A stretch of DNA of 64,000 nucleotides from Triatoma infestans (GCA_011037195.1 JAAEAF010007836.1:1-64000), one strand, 5' to 3'; shown: positions 1 to 11,390, counted from the first letter of the stretch. Program-made: numbers and translations. The notes: generated from the sequence alone by a model not told the origin.

Positions 1-330
1 GTTCTCTAGCTACAGACAACACTGCCCATCACCGTACAGTGAATTGTAGAGGCTTCTAGGAAGAGAAAATCTAAGGGTAGCATGCTGGATTCGAACCCGG
101 GACCTCCGCTTGCTAGTCCAGCGCGCTGCCACTGAGCTAACCCCTTCCTCCTCCCTTGGCTTACGCCAATTAACTAGGGACGGAGACCCTAGTCTTGTGT
201 ACAGTGTATGTAGTTTAAGTATATTGTGTACTGTTCTGACGAAGTGCATAGAGTACTGAGCTGTGGTAATCCGTAGGGTCGCTACTCCCCCAAGTAACTG
301 CATGCAACAGATACCCCGTGCTGGCATTCT
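1..330 (-). repeat. SINE-A composite element (minus copy, cut by the window edge)
   Basis: Read on the minus strand it contains a tRNA-like pol III promoter: an A-box-like TTAGCTCAGTGG and a B-box-like GGTTCGAATCC, at plus positions 84-150. It then has CTTAGATTTTCTCTTCC and ACAATTCACTG. The tRNA-like part is preceded by about 180 bases that also precede the copy at 43810-44240, so the mobile unit is larger than a simple SINE in these two copies. Confidence 0.7.
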
Positions 331-1150
331 TCCTGGTAACTACCCAGTTTCTTAAATCTTCTCTAAATAGCAGCCTTGCAATCCGTTAAGGTAGATGCAA
401 TGGAGTTACCATACAAATCTCCCCTCAGAAATCTGCACATATTGTGAACTCTCCAAACCAAATTTCGTCAGGAGCCCCCCACTTCCCACCCCTGAGTCCG
501 GACAATGCCCCCCGTGAAAAAACCCCTGGGAGTAACTTCGCTTAAGTTAATCCCAGGGCCTTAATTGATGTATTTTTTTTTTGCTCTCTTCTAAGATGGT
601 CCCCCCCCCAGTCCTTACTTGGCCAATATCACGTCAGAAATCTAATTTTTTTTTTTTGTGGAGTTTCTTCCACATTTTGTTTTTCATAATCCTCTCTTCA
701 CAAATATCAAATTTTCCAAAAATTAAAAAAAAAAATATTCTCTAAGTATATTTACTTATTATAATAAAAACATATAGAAAAAAAAACATTATGGCGGCAC
801 TCAGTTTTTAATTTGAAAATTTTATATATATATAATATAAAGAAATTAGTGCCCATTTCAGTTTTGTGATTGAATTTTGTAAATAACCAAGGAGATTTAG
901 AATTTGTAATCATGCGACATGTTTTTTCATTATATAAATTTTTTATATATATATATTTTTTTTTAAATTTCTTAATTTATTAGATATTTAATTAGTAATA
1001 AAAATTAATTAAAAAAAAAGTTTATAAACAGTGACAATAATAATTGTAATTTTTTTATTTCTTAACAAAAAAATAAAAAAAATAAATAAAAAATTAAAAG
1101 TTACGCTATGATGTATTTATGAAATCTTTAGAAAATTATGTAATAATAAT
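331..1150. other. A+T-rich low-complexity DNA
   Basis: Apart from the small LINE piece at 345-505, this is A/T homopolymer runs and short TA repeats. I see no gene. Confidence 0.7.
345..505 (-). mobile_element. small LINE fragment repeating part of the 1100-3000 LINE
   Basis: TTCTTAAATCTTCTCTAAAT, ATCCGTTAAGG and ATTTCGTCAGGAG repeat, with changes, the block at 1550-1640. Both lie in the same orientation. Confidence 0.45.
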
Positions 1151-3000
1151 TGAGAAATTATTAGAATGAAGTGGTTTATTTATTTTTTTAATTTTTTGCT
1201 GGTGTTTTTTGAATTTTCCTGTTGGGTTTTGAATTCCATTTTTTTTTCGAAGTATTAGTGCATTTTCTGATTGATAACAGATTCTTATTCTAATATATGG
1301 CGGTCTGTTGCCAAGTAGATTTACTTTAGAGTCTTGTGAATGGGAAATCTCCACCTCAAGAGCTCTTTCCACTACTTTATCTCTAAGGCCCAATAGCGAA
1401 ATATACAGAGAAGATAAAAAAAACAAAAAAACAGGAGTTACGAAGTGGCAAGGAGCTTCTCCTAAGAACACTGCAATCTTAATATCCTGAAGAGCACTAG
1501 GAGAAGGTATGTGTTCCTCTCCTTTTCGTGGTAAAAGAACTCCTCTGGTTCTTAAATCTTCTCTGAATAGCAACATCTCAGTCCGTTAATCATCCCCACA
1601 GGATTTGCATATGCTGTCACTCTCTAGTTTCGTCAGGTGTTCCCTTTCCCCTGAGCCTTAGTGTGGAGCTTATTCTCTTTACTAAGGCCGATGCATGCTA
1701 CTGATCGCCTTTTTTGGTTATAATTTCCCAAGTAGATGCTTTGCTTGCCTCAGTTCTGGGGAGGTAGTCCTAGAGTTGAGACCTCTTTGCTTGGGTTTGA
1801 GCCCTAGAAGTGGGGATGTAGTATCTTTCCTTGCCAGACCGTCGGCCAGTTTCATTCCCTTCAATGTCAACATACTCTGGCAACCTGCTGAGAGTGACTT
1901 CATTTTTTCTGCACAGATTCATTCACAGCTTGCCTAGGCATTCCCCAAACTAGTTTTAGAGCTGATAACATAAAAGGTCAGTGCTCAATTGACTGCCTGG
2001 TAAGAATTACAGTCTCTTGGTTCCGATATTTTTCCTATTCAGGTTGAATTGTACGCATCTTCCAATTGCGTGTATCTTCCGCTTGTGGAAGAATGCTGAG
2101 AAATTTTATCCATGGGTTCTGAGTCTTTGGCCCAAACACCGCCGCCCCCCAGTTCCCACGATGGTTTTAGTCTCGTCTGTATACCATTTTATGGCATGTT
2201 TTCTGATACTAGTCAGAGCGGATTCACTGCGCCTAGTCTTTCTTGGTACCCAGCAACCAAAAAAAAAAAAAATTCTTAACGAAGCTATATTTTTTTTGTC
2301 ATACCGTCCCCAGGGTGGTTCCAGGTGGGGGAGCTTGTACATAGGGATGATCACTCCCTAGCACTCAGGCCTTCTTCCCTTCCCATATTCTTCCCTTGAC
2401 CACCCTCTCCACCCTAAGGTGCAGAGGTGACAGATTGAGAACGATTCTCATCCCAGCAGTCATAGTTCCTGTCATTCATATACATATGAGCCGAGCCGCA
2501 ACCATCGATGTTAAAAAAAAAAAGTTTATTATTGACCCCTCCAATACTCTCAGCAAAGGAGTACGGTGGAAATCTGATAAGTTCTGTCTTGGAAAAGTGG
2601 TGGTGATGCCCCTCAATGCGGATGATGCTCGTAGGGAAATTGGATTAGGAAATAAAACACGGCAGCAATCCTGGGAATCATAGCCAATGTTGCCTAGGCG
2701 TGAATGAGCAAAATTTGGTCCTATAGTAGTAAATTGGAGTGCTTCAGTCTTCACATCGCCATATGGAAAGACCGTAGTTGTGAACCAATTTCAGTGGCCA
2801 GTCTGATTTCCCAGGTCTATTGTATTTTGCACCTGACCTCTAGAAGTCAGTGCCTTTTCACCCATTGATGCTATAGAATTGGATAGATAGAAGAAAGAAG
2901 GTAAGGCATCTTCTATGGGTTCTCCCGTCACTCTTGAAAGAATGTTGTCACGCCCAATCTTTGCTGATGGCACTTCTAGGGAACTCAATACAAAAAAATT
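1150..3000 (-). mobile_element. decayed LINE (Jockey/I-like), thumb and RNase H remnants
   Basis: Read from right to left, the minus strand shows MRIVLNLSPLHLRVERV near 2400, like the RT thumb. Near 2200 it shows AIKWYTDETKTIVGTG, like the first RNase H strand (WYTDGSKT). Near 1800 it shows MKLADGLARKDTTSPLLG, like the GNExADxLA RNase H helix. A Cys-containing remnant (SICKSCGDD) follows near 1600. Frames change several times, so it is a dead copy. The part from about 1100 to 1550 may be its 3' region; the frame there (LFREDLRTRGVLLPRKGEEH) is not recognised. Confidence 0.5.
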
Positions 3001-3380
3001 AAAATCTCCTGGTGCGATGGGGGGTCTAAAGAAGGATGTACGGGAAGGATAGGGAGGTGCCCCACATCACAGAACATTGGAACCATATCCAGGTTCGGGA
3101 GCAAGCTCGGTACTTTTGAAATCGTTATTTCTTTTTAGTACAGTAAGGAGCAGGTATTACGACCGTGTTAGATATTAGAAAATTGAGCTTTCAATTGAAG
3201 TCTTGAGGTCAACTTAGTTCGGAAAAAAAAATTGCAGGAATCTCAAACTTGATTTTTGTTTTTCTCAAACTACTAGCCTTATCACTTTTAAAATGGTTTT
3301 TCAAATTGTCTTGCTTTAAATTATAATGAGATGTTTATACGGCAATGGCCAGAGGAGTTTTTACTTGAAGAAAAAAAGTA
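3000..3380. other. spacer with a repeat F remnant
   Basis: GTATTACGACCGTGTTAG and TCTTGAGGTCAACTTAG near 3150-3220 look like diverged repeat F. Nothing else is recognised. Confidence 0.4.
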
Positions 3381-3550
3381 TTTTTTGTTGTGTGCAAATC
3401 TATGTTATCACATTGTTTGACAAACAGCATCTCCTGGATGATGGGCGAACACCCGAAACCGATCCGATGACCACAAAAAGTAGAGCCAAGCTATCATGGA
3501 AAATATCTCTGATGCTTTTCAGGTCTGCGGAACCAACCATAACAATTCTT
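3380..3550. mobile_element. single right arm of a fold-back element
   Basis: The stretch contains GCAAATCTATGTTATCACA, GATGATGGGCGAACACCC, GAAACCGATCCGATGACC and TATCATGGAAAATATCTCTG, then CTGCGGAACCAACCATAAC. It matches the right arms elsewhere in the window. CTGATGA is disrupted to CTGGATGA. Confidence 0.65.
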
Positions 3551-3867
3551 TGTTACTCTACGTTTCCGGGTACTTTTAGTAGGTAGGGGCGTACCCTTGA
3601 GGCATATGGAGTGGACGCTCAAGAGAAAAACCAGGTACGCTAACATAAATTTGCATACAAGGGATAATTGTAAACTATCATGCGCTTTGAATGCAGCGAC
3701 CTACCTAACAGGCCACGAAGTTATACGAAGAGTAGAAAGCCATGTATGGAACGATGCATTCAAGTTTAGAGAAACGGTCCGGATATGTGGTATCGACTCG
3801 ATTATTATTCGATTATCTAGGAAATAGTTAATCAAACCATACGTAATATATGGCTGACCTCTTTTAA

Positions 3868-4503
3868 GGGCTATGACAGACGAGGCTTCCTGGGTCGCGC
3901 CACTTATTTTGACGCCACTTGATTCGCGACCTGGGAAGCGCCACCCACGGCTTTAAGGCTGTCTAAGGCCAGTTGAATAATGGAAATCGAAGAGTTAGCA
4001 TCTGTAGCCTACCTTCACCTAGGTAACCGGAAATAAATTAAAAATAGACGGTTTTGGGTTCACCCCTTATTAAGAGAGATAAAGGAAACTAGTTAGTTAG
4101 TATCCTCAGCTCAGGCAACATCCTGATAAATTTTTCACTTTTCTCCGGATGTCCCTCACATCATTCGATGAACTACTCGCTATTCTGAAAGAAACTCTGA
4201 CTCATCGGACACCACCATGCGAGCAGCAATTATACCAGAGGATAGTCATCTCAATTTCAATTATAAAGGCTTCCACATCAAGCATTTCCATCGCTGTGTC
4301 CGCTTCCTATGACCATGTGTTACAAGTGATTAGAAATCCACAGCGCACTGGGTGGCGCCACCGCTGAGTTGCGGGTTGAGTCGCCGATGGTCGACCGGGT
4401 CGCGCCACCTGCACAATGGCGACACCCACTGTGACGCCCAATTGTAAACTGCCTTGATGATTGGGTCGTGCGACCCAGGAAGCCTCCTCATCTGTCATAG
4501 CCC
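3868..4503. mobile_element. PIF/Harbinger-like MITE with TAA target duplication
   Basis: The left end GGGCTATGACAGACGAGGC is the inverse of the right end (GCCTCCTCATCTGTCATAGCCC). TAA flanks both sides (3865-3867 and 4504-4506). A 3-bp TWA duplication and G-rich termini are typical of PIF/Harbinger. The sub-terminal parts are G+C-rich and contain several CTGGGTCGCGCCAC-like blocks in both orientations. No transposase is present in its 636 bases. Confidence 0.75.
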
Positions 4504-4506
4504 TAA

Positions 4507-5839
4507 GATAGAGTTAAAAACACAGAATAATTTAAGTACCACCAAAATTGACTACGCGCTTTATTCCATTGGCTGGGTGCATATTTGTTGCCAAATTAAT
4601 TAACAGTGTAACTTTTTTTTTCATTAATAAATTTTGGCAGAACTCCTGAAGAAGTGGCATCCATCCTTATCGAAATGCAACAAAGAATTCTTTTTCCAGG
4701 AAGATTGATTTGGGGGGGGTGGTAACTCGGGGACTTCAAAAAAACATGTATTCTAATGAAAAAATTCAATTTCGAACAGTAAGAGAAAGTTAAAAAAAAT
4801 AAAATAAAATGGCACTTATACTTCGAAAAATAAATAAATAAAATAAATAAATTGTAAATAAAAAAAAATTAAAATTATTGATCTATATTTGAAATACATA
4901 ATGACATAATTATATTTACACGTTAATTAATTAAATGATGTAAAGATAAATATTTATAAGAAAATTTAAAAATTTTAATTAATTATATTAATTAAGGGAT
5001 AAAATAATAAGACTTTTAATAATTATTATTTTTTCTTGCGTTATAAACATTGTGTATTTTTTAAATATTTAAAATATATATATATATATTGTTTTTTAGG
5101 GAATTTATAAAAAAAAAATTGTAATAATGGATTTAATTAATACTGATAAAATGTAATTAAAATAATACGACTTGTTCATGTAGGCCATTTTTTTTTTTTT
5201 ATTATTATTTTATTTTTTATTTTATTTATTTATTTATCTATTTTCTTATAAATAATAGAAATAATGAGAAAGAAATGTTGAATAATTAAGATGACAATTT
5301 TATTTAGAACGTATCCGGTTAGATCCGGTCAAACGTAATTTCTAGCAAAAGATGCATTTTCGTTTTCTGCATTTTTTTTTTCAATAAAATGCATTTGGGG
5401 GGTGAGGGGTTTAAACAGCTAAAAAAAAAAATGCGTTTCTCTAGATCAGAAGGTCAACATTGATTCGGACAATGCTTGAGCATAAATACGCTGAGGAAGT
5501 AGTAGGGCACGTTACGTGACCCCTAGTTTGTCTCTATAGATTATGTTAGGAAATAATTAAAAGATCAAAATTCCTTTCCATCCATTCTTTCACACACCCC
5601 AAATTCCACAAATCCTAGTAAGCACCACGAATACAACGACAACAACACCACCAACAAAAGAATAACAATGAAAGTATATAGGGCTGCATTGATGAAGACG
5701 CTTTGAATTAATGTGTCTCAGCAGGAGAAGTAGGCGAAGAGATTTCAACTGTGGTTACACCCTCCCCGGTTTGCAGCAGACCAAGATCTGCCCGGGATAT
5801 TTATAACCAACAGAGATGGAAGCCTGCATTGGCCTTATT
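4507..5839. other. A+T-rich spacer
   Basis: Mostly low complexity from 4610 to 5260. I see no gene or recognised repeat in 5260-5840. Confidence 0.6.
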
Positions 5840-6505
5840 TTATTTATTATTATTATTTGTCTGTGGGGAAAGACCAAACCCTACGCTATCAAAAGCCTCG
5901 CTTGGCCCTCCCCCCCCCATATAGCTTCCCAAGAAAAATAACAAACAAACCGGGTCTAGAACAAATATCCAGATCCGGGTCTAATCCATCTAAGATTCAG
6001 CACCAGTCCGAATAAATCGGGACAATAACCTTAAGGGGAAATAGCTTAAGGTTCTGAACATAATTTCCTCACAACCCAAGCAATCTGTCCATAAGATGGA
6101 TGGGTGTTTCCTGCTCTGCCTCACAGACTCTACAAAAGGGGATCCCAGCATGAGCGCCATTACGTAAAGATGTCTCCTCAAACCACAATGTCCAGTAAGG
6201 GATCCAACCAAGATGTCTGAAAGAGTTCCGTGAAAGATACGTCAACGTCTCACACTAATACCCTGTCCGGACCCCGATACCCTGTCCAGAGCATTTTGGA
6301 CTGCCAACAACCAACTGTGCACATCCATAAGGATGAATGCTGTGAAGCTGTTCATGATTGGAAGCCTGACAGACATGTGCCAGACGACAAGCCAACAGCA
6401 GTCTCGGGACCAATGAAAGGGAAAGAGGCGCCTAATTTGACAAACCTATCCACCTCCTCATTCCTAAAAATTCCCACATGACCTGGTTCCCAGACTAAAG
6501 AACCA
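5840..6505 (-). mobile_element. LINE-X, 5'-truncated 3' end
   Basis: On the minus strand it runs from the end of RNase H (SGPMKGKEAPNL and KPDRHVPDDK appear in the opposite frame) through GSLTGHCGLRRHLYVMALM and a Cys motif to a 3' tail of TTATTA repeats (AAT on the coding strand). Other copies lie at 27800, 33730, 34860, 38280, 52435, 58492 and 60847. Confidence 0.65.
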
Positions 6506-6784
6506 CATCCTTCAGAGAAGAAAGCTCTTCCAGTCTTTTAGAATATTCTAACACCAACCTGGAAATGAAGAGACATGAATACAACGTCTTCAGCTTGGAT
6601 TTCCGAGCAGATACAAAACAGCTTTTATGTTAGTGTTACGTACCCTCTCGGACGTTAAGACTGCCTGAAAAAAAAAATAGGTTTTACTGCAGGCATTGTC
6701 TTGCAAAACTCTAGGATATTTAGATTAAGACCGGCATCAGTAGTGGGTTTGATATAAGTTTCGTTTCGACTCATATTACCCTTC

Positions 6785-6932
6785 TCTTTGTTGGTTTTGA
6801 GTTATAGACTAATCATGGGGGTGGGGGGACGCAGTGGATGGTTGTAAAATAGGGAGAAGGGTGTGGGGGTCCTAACTTTTAATTTTATTGCGGTTCTTAC
6901 CAGTGTTGGTCTATAACTCGAAACAACAACCA
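6785..6932. repeat. inverted repeat with G-rich centre
   Basis: TTGGTTTTGAGTTATAGAC near 6789 pairs with GTCTATAACTCGAAACAA near 6911 (with small changes). The centre contains GGGGGTGGGGGG and GGGAGAAGGGTGTGGGGG. Confidence 0.5.
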
Positions 6933-7222
6933 CCCTAGATTGGCCTATTGCCAACATATAGTTCGAAACATCGGTATATACCACTTAAGCATAAAAGGAC
7001 AGATACTTTGATGCAAGAAACCAGCATTCTTAAATTGATGCCAGCACAAATCTTTGAACAATCTTTTTATAAACCACGATTTCATCACTGTGAATAGAGA
7101 ATGGGAATCAATTTTGATGATGTGGTATAAATCAGATACTGGAATCAGTTAAAGGGATTTCCTGGATTAACTTCATGTTATGGTCGGGTTTGTAAAACCA
7201 AGGTACAATATTGCAGTAGATC
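6933..7222. other. unassigned spacer
   Basis: No open frame, repeat or motif recognised. Confidence 0.5.
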
Positions 7223-7606
7223 CAGACTTGCTGTGGTTGGTTCCGTAGTGCTGGAAAGCATCTAAGATATTTTCCTGGCTTCTTTTGGTGGTCATCAACC
7301 GGTTTCGGGCGGTTCGCCCATCATCAGGATGTTTTTATCAAAACAGTGTGATAACATAGTCTTCCACAGAACAAATTCAATTAATGCACTGGTTTTTTAA
7401 GTGTTTTTGTAGGACCTAACTAAGTTAAGAAGGGGTTCGTTATACCTGCTTGGGGTCTACATCTTCACTTGTTAGATGTTTTTAAAAGGAACAATGTACA
7501 ATAGCCTTTACAAAAGAAAAACATGTGGTTACCCACGCAGGTATAATGTACCCCTTCTTAACCTAGGTAGGTCATAAAAAAAAAAAAAACTTTTAAAAGA
7601 CCAATC

Positions 7607-8008
7607 TAATCTAATCTAGTAACTCGGGGCTTCCAAATCGAGGTTCAGCACTTAGACCTCAGTTGGGCCCATTGTGCACACGGTAGAAACGTGTGTATCA
7701 TTAAAAATACGCCAGGGCTGAGGCGAGCGGCATGTCTGATCCCGCCTTCGGCTCCAAATTGTGGACACCAAATTTCAGGAATCGTCTGCGAGCATAGTGC
7801 ATGCATTCTCCAAGAAGGTGAAACGATGTCTCATCCTTTTGTCCACATTTCCTGCAAAGTGGGTTCGCAGAGAGGCCACATATTATGTAGATATTTCCGT
7901 AAAAGAAAATGCCCTGTAGCTAGGGCAGTAATCCTCCTTAGCTCCAACTTTCGTTCTGCCGAGGAGATAGATTGTGCGAGCCTTGAGGGGCCGCCAGGAA
8001 AATCCTTA
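7607..8008 (-). mobile_element. LINE fragment inserted in the fold-back element
   Basis: On the minus strand the sequence encodes ELRRITALATGHFLLRKYL followed by degenerate Cys-containing sequence. This resembles the region after RNase H in Jockey/I-type non-LTR elements (TGH..L..HL then a zinc-knuckle-like motif). A TCTAA repeat at its plus-strand left end fits a LINE 3' tail. Confidence 0.5.
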
Positions 8009-8055
8009 AAAAACCAGTGTATTAATGAATTTGCTCTATGCAAGTCTATGTTTCC

Positions 8056-8118
8056 AGAGACATTTTCCGTGGTAGCCTGCTTCATTTTGTGGTCATCGCT
8101 ACCACGGAAAATGTCTCT
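8056..8118. repeat. perfect 21-bp palindrome with 21-base spacer
   Basis: AGAGACATTTTCCGTGGTAGC at 8056-8076 is the exact inverse of 8098-8118. It lies where two fold-back arms meet out of order. Confidence 0.8.
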
Positions 8119-8610
8119 GATGCTTTCCAGCTCGCGGAACCAACCACCACAACAAGACTATGTTACCATACTGTTTTGACAAAAACATCCTGATGATAGG
8201 CGAACGCCCCGAAACCGATCGATGATCACCAAAAAAGAAGCAGGCTATCACGGAAAATATCACAGATCCAGACTTGATGATCCAGTGTGCGCAGGACACG
8301 GTCCCGACAACATTTAACAGGATGTAACACGCAATAATTGACCTCATATTAACGTCATGAACGTTAAATCCCAAACGCTTACTGTCTACGTAGCTATTGT
8401 TTGAAGCATCGAGCCATACGGCAACGTGTTTCATTGTACATACCTCTCTTGTTTGTTATTACTATTTAGTACATGTGTCACAAATTGGCCCAGAATATCT
8501 CTTTACCAGGAGTATTGAACAACTCCAAACAAATAGGGTCAAGCTGAGTTGGTTCTGGTTTTGGATGTAGCTGTACGCGTATTATTTCAAATAACTTAAT
8601 ACTTTGGGTC

Positions 8611-8872
8611 CTCACGCTTTGGTCTAGTGGCTAGCGCACTCGCCTTTCGTGCGAGAATTCAGGGTTCGATTCCCGTGAGAACAAAGTCGGTGTTGACCCA
8701 GCATCGTGATAAAAAATGGGAATTTACAGATAGTAGCGCCCTAGGTAGCGAAGACCGGAACTAAACGGCGTGGGAACTGCGGCGTGCTTACCACACGACC
8801 CCCTATTCAAATCGCCGTCTGGCAAGCCTTGGCCCTTCATGGGCTTGCGCCATAGTTTTTTTTTTTTTTATA
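8611..8872 (+). repeat. SINE-B, tRNA-Glu-like head
   Basis: The head at 8611-8679 folds as a tRNA. CTCACG at 8611 pairs with CGTGAG at 8674. The anticodon stem CTCGC/GCGAG encloses CTTTCGT, giving a TTC (Glu) anticodon. The B box is GGTTCGATTCCC. The body has GTCGGTGTTGACCCAGCATC, GCGCCCTAGGTAGCGAAG and GGCAAGCCTTGGCCC, and ends in a poly(T)/TA stretch. Confidence 0.8.
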
Positions 8873-8956
8873 TATATACTTTGGATAATGTCCCACACAT
8901 CCTTTGATTTAAATTTCCAAATTATGTTGCCTAACTGTTTTCTATCCAACGGTACG

Positions 8957-9172
8957 TGATAGCCTGGCTTCTTTTTTGGTGGTCATCGACCAGTTTTGGG
9001 GCGTTCGCCTATCAATCAGGATTATTTTTTTTTTGTCAAAATAGTGTGTGATAAAAACATCCTGATGATGGGCGAACTCTACGAAACCACACGATGTGAC
9101 CACAAAAAAGAAACCAGGATATCACAGGAAAATATCCTGATACTTTCCAATTTTGTGAAACAACCACAGCTA
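8957..9172. mobile_element. short fold-back copy with hammerhead-like motif
   Basis: The left arm (GATAGCCTGGCTTCTTTTTT) and the right arm (AAGAAACCAGGATATCAC) face each other across a very short centre. The motif CATCCTGATGATGGGCGAAC followed by GAAACC lies at 9057-9095. An internal deletion has removed most of the arms seen in longer copies. Confidence 0.65.
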
Positions 9173-9241
9173 TTTACCAGAATATTTTTTTTTCAGTTTT
9201 CTACTTCCCCATGTTTAGTTATTGCTTTTATAATATTCAAA

Positions 9242-9381
9242 GAACCCCAATAAAACAGATATTCATAGCTCTTGTTTTGCATTCTCTATAAGTAAACCTT
9301 GATTTCAAAGAGCTCCAATTAAACAGGCATCCAGAGCTCTTATTTTGCTTACTCTATAAGTAAAACTTGATTTCAAAGAGC
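9242..9381. repeat. two tandem units of about 70 bp after the RTE remnant
   Basis: CAGATATTCATAGCTCTTG... and CAGGCATCCAGAGCTCTTA... each continue into TTTGC, CTCTATAAGTAAA, CTTGATTTCAAAGAGCTCC. The pair sits where the 3' UTR of the minus-strand RTE copy should be. Confidence 0.7.
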
Positions 9382-9422
9382 TCCTCAACGTATTTGAGGC
9401 TATACTTTTCTCTCTTGATGTT

Positions 9423-9990
9423 TTAATACCCAAGGGTTTTCCACCAATCGTGGTTCCCTTCAGCAATCGAACGCAATTGCCCTCTTCCATGTAACCGATG
9501 CTCTGCCTGCTCTTCCGTCAGGTCATAACTAGCCATCATCTTCTCCACCCGATCCTTCCATCTACCTCTCCTCCTTCGGCCATCCACCTCGCAATCTTCC
9601 TGAGCCCATCCTCCTCACATGCCCATACCACGTGAGTGCCTTGCTCTCAATTCTTTTCAAGATGTTCCTCTCCACTTCCATCTTCTTCCTAATGTCGTCA
9701 TTTCTAACTTTGTCCCGCTTCGAACATCCTGTAGATCTCCAAAAATCAAACTCCACTGCCAGGAATCTCTCGCGTTGTCTTCTATTCTGTATCCAGATTT
9801 CTGCGCTGCACAGTAGGATACCTTGGAGGATCGATGGAAGATGAGCCTCTTGGTTCCGGGTAACAAATTTCTGCTCCATAGCACTGGGTTCAGTAGTCTT
9901 CTATTACTTTTTCCCCTCCCTAATTCTTCTTTCTACTTCCTGCTTGGAGGAGCCATCCTTTTCTACTGTTAACCTTAAGTATTTAAAATT
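9423..9990 (-). mobile_element. RTE-like reverse transcriptase, C-terminal remnant
   Basis: The minus strand encodes VEFDFWRSTGCSKRDKVRND, IRKKMEVERNILKRIESKAL and TWYGHVRRM, the standard C-terminal region of endonuclease/reverse transcriptase polyproteins (DFWRR..G.SR.D..RN..I and RWYGHV.RM). It continues in another frame through KDRVEKMMASYDLTEEQAEH to a stop at 9423. The catalytic RT core is absent. Confidence 0.75.
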
Positions 9991-10257
9991 ATCCACTCTT
10001 TTGATGGGTTTACCTTCTATTTCTATGGTACTGCACTTTTATCAGTTTGCACTAGTACAAAAAAAAAAAATTCAATTTCATTCTTTTGGAAAAAACAGGA
10101 ATTTTTTTTTATGGCAGTAGGTGTATTGGATGGTTTCTAGCACATCAGTTAATCACTTTGAAGCCATTACAGTCCTAGGCATTAGTGGATCATTTCAAAT
10201 TTCCAGATATGAATAATAGGATTAAATATTTATAATTTTAATTTAATATGTCCGTTA

Positions 10258-10560
10258 ACTTAATATGTCTGTTAGACAGGTTTCGGATTTGTTCGCCCAT
10301 CATCAGGATATTTTGGTCAAAAACAGTTGTGATATAACATAGACTTGCTGCACAGAGCAAATTTTAGTTGATAACACAGAAAGTCTATGTTATAATCACA
10401 CTGTTTTATTATTATTATTATTATTTTAATCCTGATTTTGATGGGCGAACGCCTCGAAACCTTGTCCAATAATCATGAAAAGAAGCCAGGCTAACATTGA
10501 AAATATCTTTGATGCTTTCTAGAGCTCTGCAGATCCCAACCACAACAAATGTCTGTTATC
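10258..10560. mobile_element. short fold-back copy
   Basis: The left arm has AGACAGGTTTCGGATTTG and CCCATCATCAGGATA. The right arm has CCTGATTTTGATGGGCGAAC followed by GCCTCGAAACC, then AGAAGCCAGGCTAACATTG and GCTTTCTAGAGCTCTGCAG. The CTGATGA core is damaged on the right by an inserted TTT. Confidence 0.65.
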
Positions 10561-11390
10561 TATATAAAGTTACTTTTGTAAATTCATAATTCATAATCTG
10601 GAAATTTATAAATTTTCACACGATCATAATTTATTGCACTAGAAACTCCTATTTTCACCTACTTTTGGTAAATTTTTTTTTTTTAATAAGATTTTTATTC
10701 AATTCTTAGATTAAATGTTTGAAATAATATTTTGTAAAAAAAAAAATTATAATAAAAAAAATAACAAAAAACATTTGTTAAAATGTAAATAAACCTTTTT
10801 TAAATGAATATTAATAAAAATATTAAAAAAAAAAAAAAAAATCTTATTTTCAGATTTTTTTTTTTTATATTATATTTGTCTTCCAATTTTTGTATAAAAA
10901 TAAATAAATACATTATTTGCAAAAAATATATCATAAATAAATAAAACTATAGCTTTTAAATAATAATAATAATAGTCATTATAATTTGTAAAAAATTATG
11001 TAAAAAAAAATAAAAATTAAGTATAAATTGGTTAAATTAAGATACAAAACAAAATAAATTAAAAGAACGTTGGAAGTATTCAATACATTTTGCTTATATT
11101 TATAATATGTGAATGAAATAAAATTTATTATATAAAATATTTTTTTTTTAATCATATAGATATATATAATTATGTATGTTTTGATACAAAAGAAAATGTA
11201 TGCTATTTATTAATAATAATAATAATCATGAAAATGGAAACGTAGACGCACATTTTTTTTTCCATTTGCTTAATTTGTTCTTTTTTTTGAAAATTGATAA
11301 ATAAATATTAAACAAGTTTTTGAAATAATATGAAAAAAAAGGATACATAAATACATGCAGAATTTTCAAGGTGTAACGACCTCAGAAGTG
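10561..11390. other. A+T-rich low-complexity DNA
   Basis: Runs of A, T and TAA; no gene seen. Confidence 0.7.

Larger units (their letters stand above)
7223..8275. mobile_element. fold-back element copy, interrupted by a LINE fragment and rearranged
   Basis: The left arm (TGTGGTTGGTTCCGTAG, then the inverted GAAAC/CTGATGA motif at 7290-7332) runs to the centre near 7530. The right arm then begins but is cut at about 7606 by a piece with a TCTAATCTAATCTA end. It resumes at about 8009 with ACCAGTGTATTAATGAATTT. The right arm motif at 8185-8228 reads CATCCTGATGATAGGC, then GAAACCGATCGATGATC. A local 21-bp palindrome at 8056-8118 shows additional rearrangement within the arm. Confidence 0.65.

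Noticed and set aside
10..327. 105-codon minus frame as a gene
   Set aside because: It runs through the SINE-A tRNA-like head and matches a non-coding repeat at 43810-44240.
1136..1576. 146-codon minus frame as a host gene
   Set aside because: It overlaps the LINE-derived block repeated at 345-505 and ends in A+T-rich DNA; no domain is recognised.
2017..2361. 114-codon plus frame
   Set aside because: It is antisense to the RNase H remnant of the decayed minus-strand LINE.
4307..4498. 63-codon minus frame beginning MTDEEASWVARP
   Set aside because: It lies in the terminal repeat of the Harbinger-like MITE.
7691..8179. 162-codon plus frame
   Set aside because: It spans a LINE fragment and a fold-back arm; the minus strand explains the LINE part better.
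8611..8679. tRNA-Glu gene
   Set aside because: The fold is good, but it is followed by the SINE-B body and recurs as diverged copies, so it is a SINE head.
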